Below are positions 1 to 8,816 of a stretch of DNA of 45,759 nucleotides, in pieces; position 1 is the first letter of the stretch; every line of letters starts with the position of its first letter. Under the pieces are notes generated by a model, which worked only from the letters and a program-made list of their open reading frames with translations, was not told where the DNA came from and did no database searches. This stretch comes from an uncultured Eubacteriales bacterium (GTDB lineage Bacteria > Bacillota > Clostridia > Monoglobales > Monoglobaceae), in the NCBI GenBank assembly GCA_900545865.1, contig URAN01000021.1, forward strand, positions 1-45,759, in the 5' to 3' direction. A program made the position numbers and the translations under genes.

Positions 1-107
1 CACCTCTTGAATTTAGGTAATATATTTATATGTCAAATTCTGTCCTGTTATTTCAAATTTTAGAGTTCGATTTAATAATTCCCGCACCGATAACTCATTG
101 ATTGAGA

Positions 108-230
108 TTAGTTTTCATAAACCGTACCGTCTTTGGCTTTTTTTATCGCAGCAATGGTTGAATCATCCATGCCCTCTTTTCTGCCGAGAGCCATACCTTT
201 ATCCAAAATGCCTCTGCTTACATTGCACAT
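108..230 (-). pseudogene. Small ORF, probable C-terminal remnant of an Rpn/PD-(D/E)XK-type protein
   Basis: The - strand encodes 40 residues starting MCNVSRGILDKGMALGRKEG and ending TVYEN. The pattern 'MC(N/D)xSxGxxxKGxxxGRxEGM' is what I know from the C-terminal tails of Rpn-type PD-(D/E)XK transposase/nuclease proteins and from the many short proteins derived from them in Firmicutes. The frame is open for about ten codons upstream (reading ISEVVSEMC), which fits decay from a longer gene. However, a GAGGTGG ribosome site lies in front of the ATG and a promoter-like sequence lies at 258-286, so a short expressed peptide is possible. The nuclease core is absent. Confidence is low because of the length. 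Confidence 0.35.
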
Positions 231-257
231 CTCAGATACCACCTCGCTTATACCTAT

Positions 258-286
258 ATTTTATTACACCATTGCAATAATTGCAA
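258..286 (-). promoter_or_regulatory. Promoter-like sequence for the small - strand ORF, overlapping a palindrome
   Basis: Read on the - strand, TTGCAA (286-281) and TAAAAT (263-258) are separated by 17 nt, a good sigma-A arrangement. The -35 box is part of a perfect 15-bp palindrome, TTGCAATAATTGCAA (272-286), which could be an operator. It points at the 40-residue ORF. Confidence 0.35.
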
Positions 287-333
287 GACAATTTTAATTA
301 AACTTACTATGTTATATAAAAATTGTCTTTTTC
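285..333 (+). terminator. Inverted repeat, possible terminator
   Basis: Arms AAGACAATTTT (285-295) and AAAATTGTCTT (319-329) are perfect complements with a ~23-nt AT-rich loop. A run of T follows on the + strand. It lies between the end of the AraC gene (-) and the small ORF. The loop is long for an intrinsic terminator and the T run favours the + strand, so its role for the - strand regulator is uncertain. Confidence 0.35.
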
Positions 334-355
334 TTTGTTGGTATTTATTAGTTCG

Positions 356-1207
356 TCAGGATGGATTTTTTCCGATTAGGCTGTTATTTCTGATTTGCGA
401 AGGCTTTTTGTTATACTTATTTTTAAAGCTCCTGTAAAAATAGCTTGAATTATTAAAACCGCAAAGATAGCATATATCGGTTACGGAAATATTGGTTGAT
501 ATAAGCAGATTTTGGGCATATGACAGCCTTAAATCCAAAATATATTCCGAAAGTGATTTGTCAAAGTACTTTTTAACATATCGCGAAAGCTGTTTATAGG
601 ATTTGCCGCTTTTTTTTACCATTGAATCGATACCGTTAATGTATAATTTTTCTTTTTTTACATTGTTTATGAACAGGTTAAACCACGTCGGGGCGTCAAG
701 GGATTGCTCCATTTTCTTTTTATATTTAAATAAATAGTTTACAAAAATATCGCAAAGCAGATTTTTGTAATATTTCAGCAAAGCATCCTTATCGTTAAAA
801 TCCATTGATTCAATTTTCTTTAAGCTAACCAAGAGGGTGCTGCAATCATCTTGTGACAAAGTAAAAGTGGGCGGGTATTTTGCCGATAACAATTGTTCCA
901 ATGTTGAATCCGGTCTGAGATATTCAAACAATTTATCGGCTATTGCCTGTGTAAATCCGATTTGAATATATGAATGTGTTGTATAGGGATTGTGATTGGA
1001 ATGTATATCATTCGGTCTGATAAATACAAGAGAACTTTGAGGCAAAACAAATTTTTTATCCGCCACAAGATGCACCATATTGTCGGACAAAGTTAAAAAG
1101 ATTTCATAAAATTCGTGGTTATGTATTCTTTTGTCCGAAATACTGTCTTTTATAAAAGTGTAAAAAAATGGAATTTCGTCAAAGAAATAGCTTTCCGTAT
1201 ATTTCAA
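356..1207 (-). CDS. AraC-family transcriptional regulator
   Basis: The protein is about 283 aa. Residues ~1-150 form a cupin-like sensing half, including 'SLVFIRPNDIHSN', typical of AraC sugar regulators. The C-terminal ~100 residues contain two helix-turn-helices, ending in 'TDICYLCGFNNSSYFYRSFK' and 'KYNKKPSQIR', the family signature. Start choice: the frame opens with GTG at 1216, but the ribosome site GCGAGGTG overlaps that GTG. A TTG at 1207 sits 6 nt after GAGGTG and is the better start. The gene is divergent from the 1448-19402 operon, and a pair of 20-bp-spaced direct repeats lies between them, so it probably activates that operon in response to a sugar. The ligand cannot be read from the sequence. 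Confidence 0.9.
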   Translation of the reverse strand: MKYTESYFFDEIPFFYTFIKDSISDKRIHNHEFYEIFLTLSDNMVHLVADKKFVLPQSSLVFIRPNDIHSNHNPYTTHSYIQIGFTQAIADKLFEYLRPDSTLEQLLSAKYPPTFTLSQDDCSTLLVSLKKIESMDFNDKDALLKYYKNLLCDIFVNYLFKYKKKMEQSLDAPTWFNLFINNVKKEKLYINGIDSMVKKSGKSYKQLSRYVKKYFDKSLSEYILDLRLSYAQNLLISTNISVTDICYLCGFNNSSYFYRSFKNKYNKKPSQIRNNSLIGKNPS

Positions 1208-1348
1208 GCCAAACACCTCGCTTTGCTCATATAGTATTTATACGAAAAATTTTAGTTAAAAAAATTATTTTAATTTTTTTCTTAAAGATACCATAAAATC
1301 AGCGTTTTGTCAACATCATAACAAACGGTTTTAAATAAAAATTTTAGA

Positions 1349-1407
1349 TGTGTCCGTATAGTACACTTTGTGTCTTTATAGTGATAGAATGTTATTTTCT
1401 TTTATGA
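1349..1407 (+). promoter_or_regulatory. Putative AraC operator (two direct repeats) and operon promoter
   Basis: Two copies of TGTGTC-N2-TATAGT occur at 1349-1362 and 1369-1382, exactly 20 bp apart (two helical turns), identical at the 12 fixed positions. The second copy covers the place where a -35 box would lie for a TATGAT -10 at 1402-1407. No good -35 hexamer is visible, as expected of an activator-dependent promoter. AraC-family proteins bind direct repeats about 21 bp apart in this position. The site lies between the AraC gene and the GH78 gene. Confidence 0.5.
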
Positions 1408-1447
1408 TATATTTTAATTGAAAAATATTTTACCGAGAGGAAAGTTT

Positions 1448-3529
1448 ATGAATAATTATCGACAGTTTTATAAAGAGGCAGAACCAATATGGCTTAAAGG
1501 ATTGAGTAAAGAGTTAAATATTTGTATGGATACGGTTTTTGAGGGGACTTATAAAAATCTTTTTTTGCTGATAGCGGGGTCTACATATTATCAGGTTTTT
1601 GTCAATAAAAAGCTGATTCATTACGGACCGGAGCGGAGGGCAAAGAATTGTTTTTCAATTGACCGTGTATCCGTTCCGGACTTATGCGATGATGATAAAA
1701 TCACGATCAGATGTATCGGATATAATTGCAGGTCGTTTTCAAACGTGAATCAAAATTCCTTTTTGATTGCCGAGTTAATATCGGAAGATAAAGTTGTTGC
1801 GGCAACGGGTAAAAAAGAGTTTAAATATTACAATAATATAATGCATGAAAAAGATGTCGTGAGATATTCGTCACAGAGGAATTTTTCAGAGGTATGGGAT
1901 TATAGAAAAATAATGAAAGAATATGAAATCGAGAGAACATCGGTTGACGGTGAATTTGCAATGAGAAAAACTCCGTATTCCGAGTATACGGAATTACAAG
2001 CGGAAAGATCGGAGATTTTGAGATATAAAACGGTTGATGAGCTGTCAGGTCCGATTTTTGAATATTTAATAAATCCGCCCAAAAATTTTGACCATTTCAA
2101 TTATGATAAAATAAAAGAAAAACCGCTTGAGTTTTATCTCAGAACAAGAATTGACAAAAACGGCAAAATGGAGTTGGAAAGATGGAAATTCAACAGTATC
2201 CAAGCAGGTTTCTTGAATATAGAGGCAGAGGTGTATGAAGATGCAGAGCTTATAATAGTTTTTGCGGAACAGCTTGACAAAAATGAGCGGCCTAATTTAA
2301 AGTGCCTGGATTCGAGTAATATTATCAAATATTATCTTCCAAAGGGAAAGCACACCGTTTGTTCGCTTGAACCGTATACCGAGATGTACTGTGAAATACT
2401 GCATATAAAAGGTTCTTTTGATATAAAATCGGTTAAAGTTTCCGAGCTTGCTTTCCCGGAAAAGCAGATAAAACCCGTTAAGATAGACGATCCCGAAATT
2501 GAGCTTATATACAAAGCAGCTATAAAAACTTTTCGGCATAATGCGGTGGACTTGTTTATGGATTGTCCTTCACGAGAGAGGGCGGGGTGGCTGTTTGACA
2601 GCTTTTATACCGCCAGGGCAGAATTTGAGCTTACCGGGGCATCTAAAATAGAAGATTCATTCTTAAGAAATTTTTTGGACGGCGGAATATATTCGGGTAA
2701 AGGCGGCGTAACGGAAATGTGCTATCCGTCTGAGGTATATTCAAATAACTTTATACCGCAATGGTCAATGTGGTACGTGCTTGAGGTCTATGAATATACA
2801 GAGCTTAGAAAAGGCAGTATAGCCAAAGATAAGTTTAAAAAACAGATTTATGATTTGATTGATTATTTTAAAAGCTATGAGAATGAATATGGCTTGCTGG
2901 AAAGGCTGGGCGGTTGGAATTTTGTCGAGTGGTCCAAGCTAAATACCAGGGTACAGGATGTTAGCTGGCCGACAAATATGCTTTATTCAAAAATGCTGAA
3001 AAAAATAGGCGAGTTGTATAATGATGATGAGCTCTTGCGTAAATCGGAATTATTAAGACAGGTGATAACGGATATGTCGTTTGACGGAAAGCTTTTTCAC
3101 GACAGAGCAATAAGAAAAGACGGTGTATTAAAAAACACAGACGAGTTTTCGGAAACGGCTCAGTATTATTCGATATACTTTGGCATTGCGGATAATACGG
3201 ATAAGTTCCGTACAATATTTGATATATTGTACGGAAGATGCAAAATTGATGAATTATCGGATTATACCGAGATAGAGCCGTCGGACGCAATACCGGGGAT
3301 TTATATGCGCCTTGACTTGCTTGTAAACTTCAAGAAGTATGATTTGGCAACAAAATACATAAAAAAATACTTTTTGGATATGGCAAGAACAACGGGTACA
3401 TTATGGGAAAGAAAATCGGGTATTACAAGCCGAGATCACGGCTTTGCGGCGTTTGTTGCTGTTCTTATCAGAAAAATAATTAAAAATAACAATAATATTC
3501 AATTTGAAAGGGTGGTAAATTATGAATAG
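1448..3529 (+). CDS. Glycoside hydrolase family 78-like (alpha-L-rhamnosidase-type) enzyme, cytoplasmic
   Basis: This 693-aa protein has no signal peptide. The N-terminal ~330 residues are beta-rich (galactose-binding-like modules). From ~350 on it resembles the six-hairpin (alpha/alpha)6 barrel of bacterial rhamnosidases: 'MDCPSRERAGWLFDSFYTAR' (D372, E377) matches the family's 'DCPxRxERxGWTGDA' region, and 'GTLWE...SRDHGFAAF' near the C-terminus matches the second active-site block. The second acidic position is changed (FDS instead of GDA), so this is a divergent subgroup and the substrate may not be plain rhamnoside. The start is at ATG 1448 because AGAGG precedes it; an upstream TTG at 1418 lacks a site. 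It is the first gene of the operon and its stop overlaps the next start by 8 bp. It probably cleaves imported oligosaccharides. Confidence 0.8.
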   Translation: MNNYRQFYKEAEPIWLKGLSKELNICMDTVFEGTYKNLFLLIAGSTYYQVFVNKKLIHYGPERRAKNCFSIDRVSVPDLCDDDKITIRCIGYNCRSFSNVNQNSFLIAELISEDKVVAATGKKEFKYYNNIMHEKDVVRYSSQRNFSEVWDYRKIMKEYEIERTSVDGEFAMRKTPYSEYTELQAERSEILRYKTVDELSGPIFEYLINPPKNFDHFNYDKIKEKPLEFYLRTRIDKNGKMELERWKFNSIQAGFLNIEAEVYEDAELIIVFAEQLDKNERPNLKCLDSSNIIKYYLPKGKHTVCSLEPYTEMYCEILHIKGSFDIKSVKVSELAFPEKQIKPVKIDDPEIELIYKAAIKTFRHNAVDLFMDCPSRERAGWLFDSFYTARAEFELTGASKIEDSFLRNFLDGGIYSGKGGVTEMCYPSEVYSNNFIPQWSMWYVLEVYEYTELRKGSIAKDKFKKQIYDLIDYFKSYENEYGLLERLGGWNFVEWSKLNTRVQDVSWPTNMLYSKMLKKIGELYNDDELLRKSELLRQVITDMSFDGKLFHDRAIRKDGVLKNTDEFSETAQYYSIYFGIADNTDKFRTIFDILYGRCKIDELSDYTEIEPSDAIPGIYMRLDLLVNFKKYDLATKYIKKYFLDMARTTGTLWERKSGITSRDHGFAAFVAVLIRKIIKNNNNIQFERVVNYE

Positions 3530-6500
3530 TAAAATGATAGCAAAGAGAATTTTTTCTTTGATACTGATGCTGAGTATGGTTGTTTCGATGATGTGTACGG
3601 CGCCTGCGAGCGCAGAGGTTCAGGCGGATATTATCTTAAAAACAACGGGCTTAAAGCCCGATTCGGAGATTCCGCTGTATGAAACGATGAGAGCTGTTTT
3701 AAACGGCGAAACGGCAACGGGATATGCGTGGAAGTATGAGGGAAGCACAATAGTCAGAGGTACGGAGGAAACATTTATCGTACCGTCAAATTTTATGGAC
3801 GGGGATAAGGACGGAAGCCTTGCGCAAAAGAAACTATATTGTGAGATAACATATTCGGGAGGAACGGTCACGACGCCAATATATCCGATTGAGAAATATG
3901 TGAACTACGTTCCGCACAGCGATAAAAATAAGGATGGCAATAATACGTATGCGATGCTTCCGAATAAGCAGGATTCGGCAGAGGCTTACACTTTTTCGGT
4001 AGACGGAAAGAGATTCGTTTTGGCTGACAGCAGAAATGTAAGCGATAATGCATACTTTATAATGGCGCTTGACGCATACGGTGATATATTTAACGGAGAT
4101 ACAGCGGGTGCGCAGAGTACGACCGCATGGAAAAATTATAAAGGTCAGACAGGATTTGAGGCAGACAGTGACGGCAAAACGATTCAAGATTACATCTTTA
4201 CGACAGGTAACAACTTTGAGAGCTTAGGCAGTGATCACGAAACAAGATATACCTTGCCTTTGGCATTTAAAGATTATATAAATTATAATCATTCGTGGCA
4301 ATTTGCATCGGATAAGTACGGCTCGCAAAAGGTTACGACCGCCGGTGTCAATATTCCGTCGCTGAGCGATTATAAAATGTTTAAGGACATTGTCGGCTGG
4401 AAGGACGGTATGCAGGATATAGGCGGTGCGTCACCGACATTAATCAGAGATTTGTATGCGGCGGGAAGTCAGAATACCAACGGTGCAGGTCAGGTTGTCG
4501 GTGCGGGCGGCGGCGAAACGCATAACCTAAACGGCCCGTATTTGTTCAGACCGTGTTTTTGGCTCAATAAGACATTCTTTGAGAACAATATCATAGATTT
4601 AACAACAGCAGGTTCAGAGGTAATCAAGATTTTAAAAGACAGCACTTTCTGTAACAGAGCTGCTCTTGAAAACTTGTATACGGGGTCGGAATATGAGAAT
4701 GAATACAAAGATATTATTGAGGGGCCGAAAGCGGATATTATCTTAAAGACAACAGGCTTAAATCCCGATCCCGAAATTCCCATGTATGAAACAATAGAGG
4801 TATCTTTTCCGAAGACGGCAACGGGATATGCGTGGAAATACGAGGGAAGCGAAACTGTCAGAGGTACTGAGAAAACATTTACCGTACCATCCAATTTTAT
4901 GGACGGGGATAAGGACGGAAGCCTTGCGCAAAAGAAATTATATTGTGAGGTAACTTATTCGGGCGGAACGGTTGTAACGCCTTCTTATCCGATTGAAAAA
5001 TATGTGAATTATATTCCGCACAGTTATTACAACTTGGACGGCAAAAATTTCTATAAAAAGGTTTCGAATAATGAAAACTCAAACTCGGATTATGTTTTCA
5101 GCATTGATGGAAAATCATTTGTTTTGGCAGATACAAGAAACATTGATGATAACGCATATTTTGTTGTTGCGCTTGACGCATACGGAGATATATTCAACGG
5201 TGACAAGGATGCACCAAGTGACACAAAATGGAAAAACTATATAGGTCAAAAGGGTTTTCAGGCGGATAATGAGGATAAAACGATTCAAGATTACATCTTT
5301 ACGACAGGAAATAATTTTGAAAGCTTGGGCAGCGATCACGACACAAAGTATACCTTGCCCTCGGCGTTTAAAGATTATATAAATTATAACCATTCGTGGC
5401 CGCTTTGCTCGGCAAAGAACGGTTCTATGAAAGAGTATAAGACGGGCGTTTCGATTTTATCGTATGCAGATTATATGATGTATTCCGATAAAATCGGATA
5501 TAAGGATAATATGCCGGCGGAATACAAAAGCAACGGAGTGTTGTTGAGAGACCTTGTGTCATCGGAAAAATATGCATATCTTAATCCGGCAGGCCAGATA
5601 GTTACGCTCGGAGGGCTGGATACAAGCGGAGCCGGGCCATACTTGTATAGACCGTGTTTTTGGCTCAATAAGACGTTTTTTGAAAATAATGTTATAGATT
5701 TGCCGACGGCGGGCTCGGAGGTAATCAAGGTCTTAAAAAACAGCACTTTCTGTGACAGAGCAACGCTTGACAACACATATCAATCTGTCGGCAAGGAAGC
5801 TGATGTAATAAGATATATTGATGAAATATATCCTCGCATTAAGATTAAAGGAAGCAATGAATCGGGAAACAACGCAAAGATTTATGATACGGTTGAGGCT
5901 GTTTTTGACGGCAAAAATATTGTTTCGGTAACTTGGGAAATTTATGACGGAACGAATTGGAACGATGCTTCGGGTGATTCCGTAAGCGGCAATGATTATA
6001 TAATAATGCACGACAGTATCGGCAAAAAAATTCGGGCAATGGTTAATACGGGCAGCGCCGTTGTCGAGTCCGAAGTAATAACGATAGGGAAGGAAACGGA
6101 ATTTTCCGCACCCGGAACAGCGGATGCCCCAAAGACATTGACCAATTCTCAAAACAGTAATCCCGATTATATTTTTAAGGTTGGTTCAAAAGGATTTGTG
6201 CTGTTGGATACAAAAAACAATGATGTTGCGAAATATTATGTTACAACAACAGAGTCATACGGAAGTGCAAACAGCACTGTTTCTGGTACGAGAGACCCTA
6301 AAAAGTCATATTCGGCTGTCGGAACATTTGCCGATGAAAACGGACTCAATGTTCACTTAACATCGGACGGAAATGATTATTACGGCATAAAAGGCGAAGA
6401 GAGCAATACAAAGAGATATGCTCTTCCGGAGGAAGTATCAAACAGAATATATGAGAATGCCTATTTCAAGAGATATAAGTTCCCGGCGTGGCCGTCATGG

Positions 6501-7250
6501 CAGGCAAGCGAATATGTATCGGGCAATGTACAGATGTTATCTCAACAGGATTTTGAAACCTATAACGGAATTTTAGGCTGGAAGGACAATGTTTTTTCGG
6601 TTGACGGAAATGATTTGACCGAGAGCGGAGATGTAAAATATCAATACTTGTTGAGAGATACCTGTGATACGTTAAAGGCATGGACAACAAGCTCGGTTGT
6701 AACGTATCAGGGTACAACAACACAAAGAACGGATGTTGTGTCCCTGGTAAGACCTGTATTTTACTTAAGCGGAGATTTCTTTAAGAGGGTTAGACTTGAT
6801 GATTTGGAAAATACGGGTTCGGCGATTCTTAATATGATGAAAGAAAAATATTATGTTGAGGATTTGGTCGGATTGTACTCTGAGTCAAAGCTCATAAAAT
6901 TGGGATTTGACAGCAAGCTTAAAATAACGGATACATGGACGGATAAAAACGGAAGTCCGTTATCGGCGGCAACGCTGGCAAGCGCAGACTCGTTAAAGGT
7001 TAAGTATGAAATACAAAATACAACCGATAAACAATACAACAGCGCAGTTATGCTGCTCGCTGTGTACGATGATCTGGGAAGAATGATTAGTATCGATGTA
7101 AATGACAAGGTAAATATAAGTCCGAATGCAAAAACAACGGTTGAATGTAAAATAGACAGCCTTGCCGAGGGCGCGGCAAGCGCAAAGGCTATGCTTTGGA
7201 ATAACCTTGATGAATTGATTCCTTTATCGGGGGCAAGGACTATAAAATAA
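3522..7250 (+). CDS. Large secreted protein with three DUF6273-like modules
   Basis: The 1242-aa protein begins with a signal peptide (cleavage near ASA, residue ~32). It holds two nearly identical units (residues ~35-403 and ~404-770) and a third, divergent one (~770-1135). Each has a small beta domain ('ATGYAWKYEG'), then a module running from 'FxVDGKxFVLADxRN' to 'RPCFWLNKTFFENN', followed by 'AGSEVIKxLK'. The RPCF(W/Y)L end and the aromatic-rich core resemble DUF6273-type domains (C-type-lectin/FGE-like by my recollection, not verified). The last ~100 residues form a beta-sandwich ending 'AKAMLWNNLDELIPL', shared with other proteins here. There are no obvious catalytic residues, so a carbohydrate- or surface-binding role is likely. 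The start is coupled to the GH78 stop. Confidence 0.75.
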   Translation: MNSKMIAKRIFSLILMLSMVVSMMCTAPASAEVQADIILKTTGLKPDSEIPLYETMRAVLNGETATGYAWKYEGSTIVRGTEETFIVPSNFMDGDKDGSLAQKKLYCEITYSGGTVTTPIYPIEKYVNYVPHSDKNKDGNNTYAMLPNKQDSAEAYTFSVDGKRFVLADSRNVSDNAYFIMALDAYGDIFNGDTAGAQSTTAWKNYKGQTGFEADSDGKTIQDYIFTTGNNFESLGSDHETRYTLPLAFKDYINYNHSWQFASDKYGSQKVTTAGVNIPSLSDYKMFKDIVGWKDGMQDIGGASPTLIRDLYAAGSQNTNGAGQVVGAGGGETHNLNGPYLFRPCFWLNKTFFENNIIDLTTAGSEVIKILKDSTFCNRAALENLYTGSEYENEYKDIIEGPKADIILKTTGLNPDPEIPMYETIEVSFPKTATGYAWKYEGSETVRGTEKTFTVPSNFMDGDKDGSLAQKKLYCEVTYSGGTVVTPSYPIEKYVNYIPHSYYNLDGKNFYKKVSNNENSNSDYVFSIDGKSFVLADTRNIDDNAYFVVALDAYGDIFNGDKDAPSDTKWKNYIGQKGFQADNEDKTIQDYIFTTGNNFESLGSDHDTKYTLPSAFKDYINYNHSWPLCSAKNGSMKEYKTGVSILSYADYMMYSDKIGYKDNMPAEYKSNGVLLRDLVSSEKYAYLNPAGQIVTLGGLDTSGAGPYLYRPCFWLNKTFFENNVIDLPTAGSEVIKVLKNSTFCDRATLDNTYQSVGKEADVIRYIDEIYPRIKIKGSNESGNNAKIYDTVEAVFDGKNIVSVTWEIYDGTNWNDASGDSVSGNDYIIMHDSIGKKIRAMVNTGSAVVESEVITIGKETEFSAPGTADAPKTLTNSQNSNPDYIFKVGSKGFVLLDTKNNDVAKYYVTTTESYGSANSTVSGTRDPKKSYSAVGTFADENGLNVHLTSDGNDYYGIKGEESNTKRYALPEEVSNRIYENAYFKRYKFPAWPSWQASEYVSGNVQMLSQQDFETYNGILGWKDNVFSVDGNDLTESGDVKYQYLLRDTCDTLKAWTTSSVVTYQGTTTQRTDVVSLVRPVFYLSGDFFKRVRLDDLENTGSAILNMMKEKYYVEDLVGLYSESKLIKLGFDSKLKITDTWTDKNGSPLSAATLASADSLKVKYEIQNTTDKQYNSAVMLLAVYDDLGRMISIDVNDKVNISPNAKTTVECKIDSLAEGAASAKAMLWNNLDELIPLSGARTIK
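3624..5800 (+). repeat. Tandem 1107-bp intragenic duplication
   Basis: GCGGATATTATCTTAAA recurs at 3624 and 4731, giving a 1107-bp (369-codon) period. Long stretches are the same at the DNA level, e.g. ATGGACGGGGATAAGGAC in both units, while binding-loop regions have diverged. The first unit ends where the second begins; the second runs to about 5800. Confidence 0.85.
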
Positions 7251-7274
7251 AAATATTGTTAGGAGAGCGGAATA

Positions 7275-8798
7275 ATGAAGAAGAAAATCAGTTTTGCGAT
7301 AGCGTGTATGGTTTTTGCAATGCTAAACATCAATGTTTTCGCATATGGAATTGATTCTTACGGAATTAAACTTTTTTCAACAGACAGCGGGGTGAACAGG
7401 GTATTATTCGGTTCTTTTAACAAAGATTCCGACACTTCGGTTAATTATTCGGATATAGAGGCGGTTGTCACATTGAGTGACGGCCGCCCAACCGAAAAAG
7501 TGAAAATAACAGATGAAATAAAAGCATCGCTGACAGGCGTGAATCAAAGGTTGACATATTGCTGGCAGGGAAGTGACAACGGCGAAACTTTTTTTAACAT
7601 TGATAATGCGAATAAGGAAACATATATCGTAAGCTATTCGGACAATTATAAATACATACGATGTTTGGTGAAATTCGGAAGGCTTGTGTACAAAAGTTCC
7701 GCTGTTGAGGTTTTGGAGGAAACAACAAAAGCACCCGGAAATGTTAAGCCGGATAAAGAACATAATCTTTTCGGCGAGAGGGAAAACAGCAACGAGGAAT
7801 ATATTTTCTATGTTGACGACAAGGGATTTATTATTCTGGATGATTATTGCAATAAAGAATCCGAGTTTTACGTTACAACGACCCAAGCATACGGGGACGC
7901 AATAAATGCTTATTGCGGACGCAGTGAAACGGATGTGAATTCAAATAAAATAAAAGCTAATAAATTTGTTTCCGCTCACGGGGCATTGAGCCGGGAAAGT
8001 GACGGAAGCGATTTATCTCAATTATTGTTGGGAAACGGGAACGATTTGTCCATTGTTTCGGACGATGAGGGTGGTGAGTATGCACTGCCGATTTCTGTGT
8101 CCGAGTATGTTTCACGTAATATCAATTTTAAGTTTTGGTCGGCCGGCTGGCTGAAAAACAAGCACTTTTACAACAGTCCTCAAAAAGGGAACGTATGGTT
8201 TTTGTGTTGGGATGACTTTGTGACTTACGGCGACAGGCTCGGTTACCGCGATGACGTGTTTGAAAACGGAGGAGATTGTTATTTCCTGAGAGATACAACG
8301 CCGAACGAGAATTGGTATTCCAATTCCGTGATGACAAAAGACGGTGTTTCAAAACCTTTGGACAACGCAAAAGGATTGGTCAGACCGGCTTTTTATTTAA
8401 AGCGTGATTTCTTTTTGAATACAAAGATTGATTTAAACAAAGCGGGAGAAGGCGTAATAGATATTCTTAAAAACCACTATACAACAGAGGAATTGTCTTC
8501 GCTGTATTCCGCAAAGGAGTTGTCGGATTATGGGTTTAAATCCGAAGGCTTGTTTAAAAGGTTTTTCTTAAATTATACAGAAAAGTTTGATAAGGTTGAA
8601 ATTTTGCTCAAAAACAATCAAAAAGAGCCCCGAAAAATAACGGTGCTGATAGGGATTTTAAATACTAACGGAAGATTGGTCGGTGCTTTATCGGATTTGA
8701 CAGTATTAAATCCGAACGAAGAAATTAAAAAAATTATGGATATATCAATTCCCGAATCCGAATGTGAGATAATTGCTTCGGTTATTGACTCGGATTGA
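7275..8798 (+). CDS. Secreted single-module DUF6273-like protein
   Basis: The 507-aa product has a signal peptide (MKKKISFAIACMVFAMLN..FAYG). A ~100-residue N-terminal beta region is followed by one copy of the module seen three times in the preceding gene. It starts at 'IFYVDDKGFIILDDY' (~175), contains 'FYVTTTQAYGDA' and 'YALPISVSEYVS', and ends at 'VRPAFYLKRDFFLNT', then 'AGEGVIDILK..Y..EELSSLYSAKEL'. The C-terminal ~90 residues ('TVLIGILNTNGRLVGAL') are a degenerate form of the shared beta-sandwich. It lies 24 nt after the previous gene with an AGGAG site. Function is unknown; paralogy with its neighbours suggests the same ligand class. Confidence 0.75.
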   Translation: MKKKISFAIACMVFAMLNINVFAYGIDSYGIKLFSTDSGVNRVLFGSFNKDSDTSVNYSDIEAVVTLSDGRPTEKVKITDEIKASLTGVNQRLTYCWQGSDNGETFFNIDNANKETYIVSYSDNYKYIRCLVKFGRLVYKSSAVEVLEETTKAPGNVKPDKEHNLFGERENSNEEYIFYVDDKGFIILDDYCNKESEFYVTTTQAYGDAINAYCGRSETDVNSNKIKANKFVSAHGALSRESDGSDLSQLLLGNGNDLSIVSDDEGGEYALPISVSEYVSRNINFKFWSAGWLKNKHFYNSPQKGNVWFLCWDDFVTYGDRLGYRDDVFENGGDCYFLRDTTPNENWYSNSVMTKDGVSKPLDNAKGLVRPAFYLKRDFFLNTKIDLNKAGEGVIDILKNHYTTEELSSLYSAKELSDYGFKSEGLFKRFFLNYTEKFDKVEILLKNNQKEPRKITVLIGILNTNGRLVGALSDLTVLNPNEEIKKIMDISIPESECEIIASVIDSD

Positions 8799-8816
8799 TT
8801 CACAGGAGGACATACT

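Noticed and set aside
1..9. Sequence reading CAAGAGGTG on the - strand, a possible ribosome site for a gene to the left of the window.
   Set aside because: The start codon would lie outside the window; nothing can be confirmed.
5733..6152. Long antisense frames within the 3522-7250 gene and other surface-protein genes.
   Set aside because: They are mirror frames of strongly biased coding sequence, without ribosome sites or domains.
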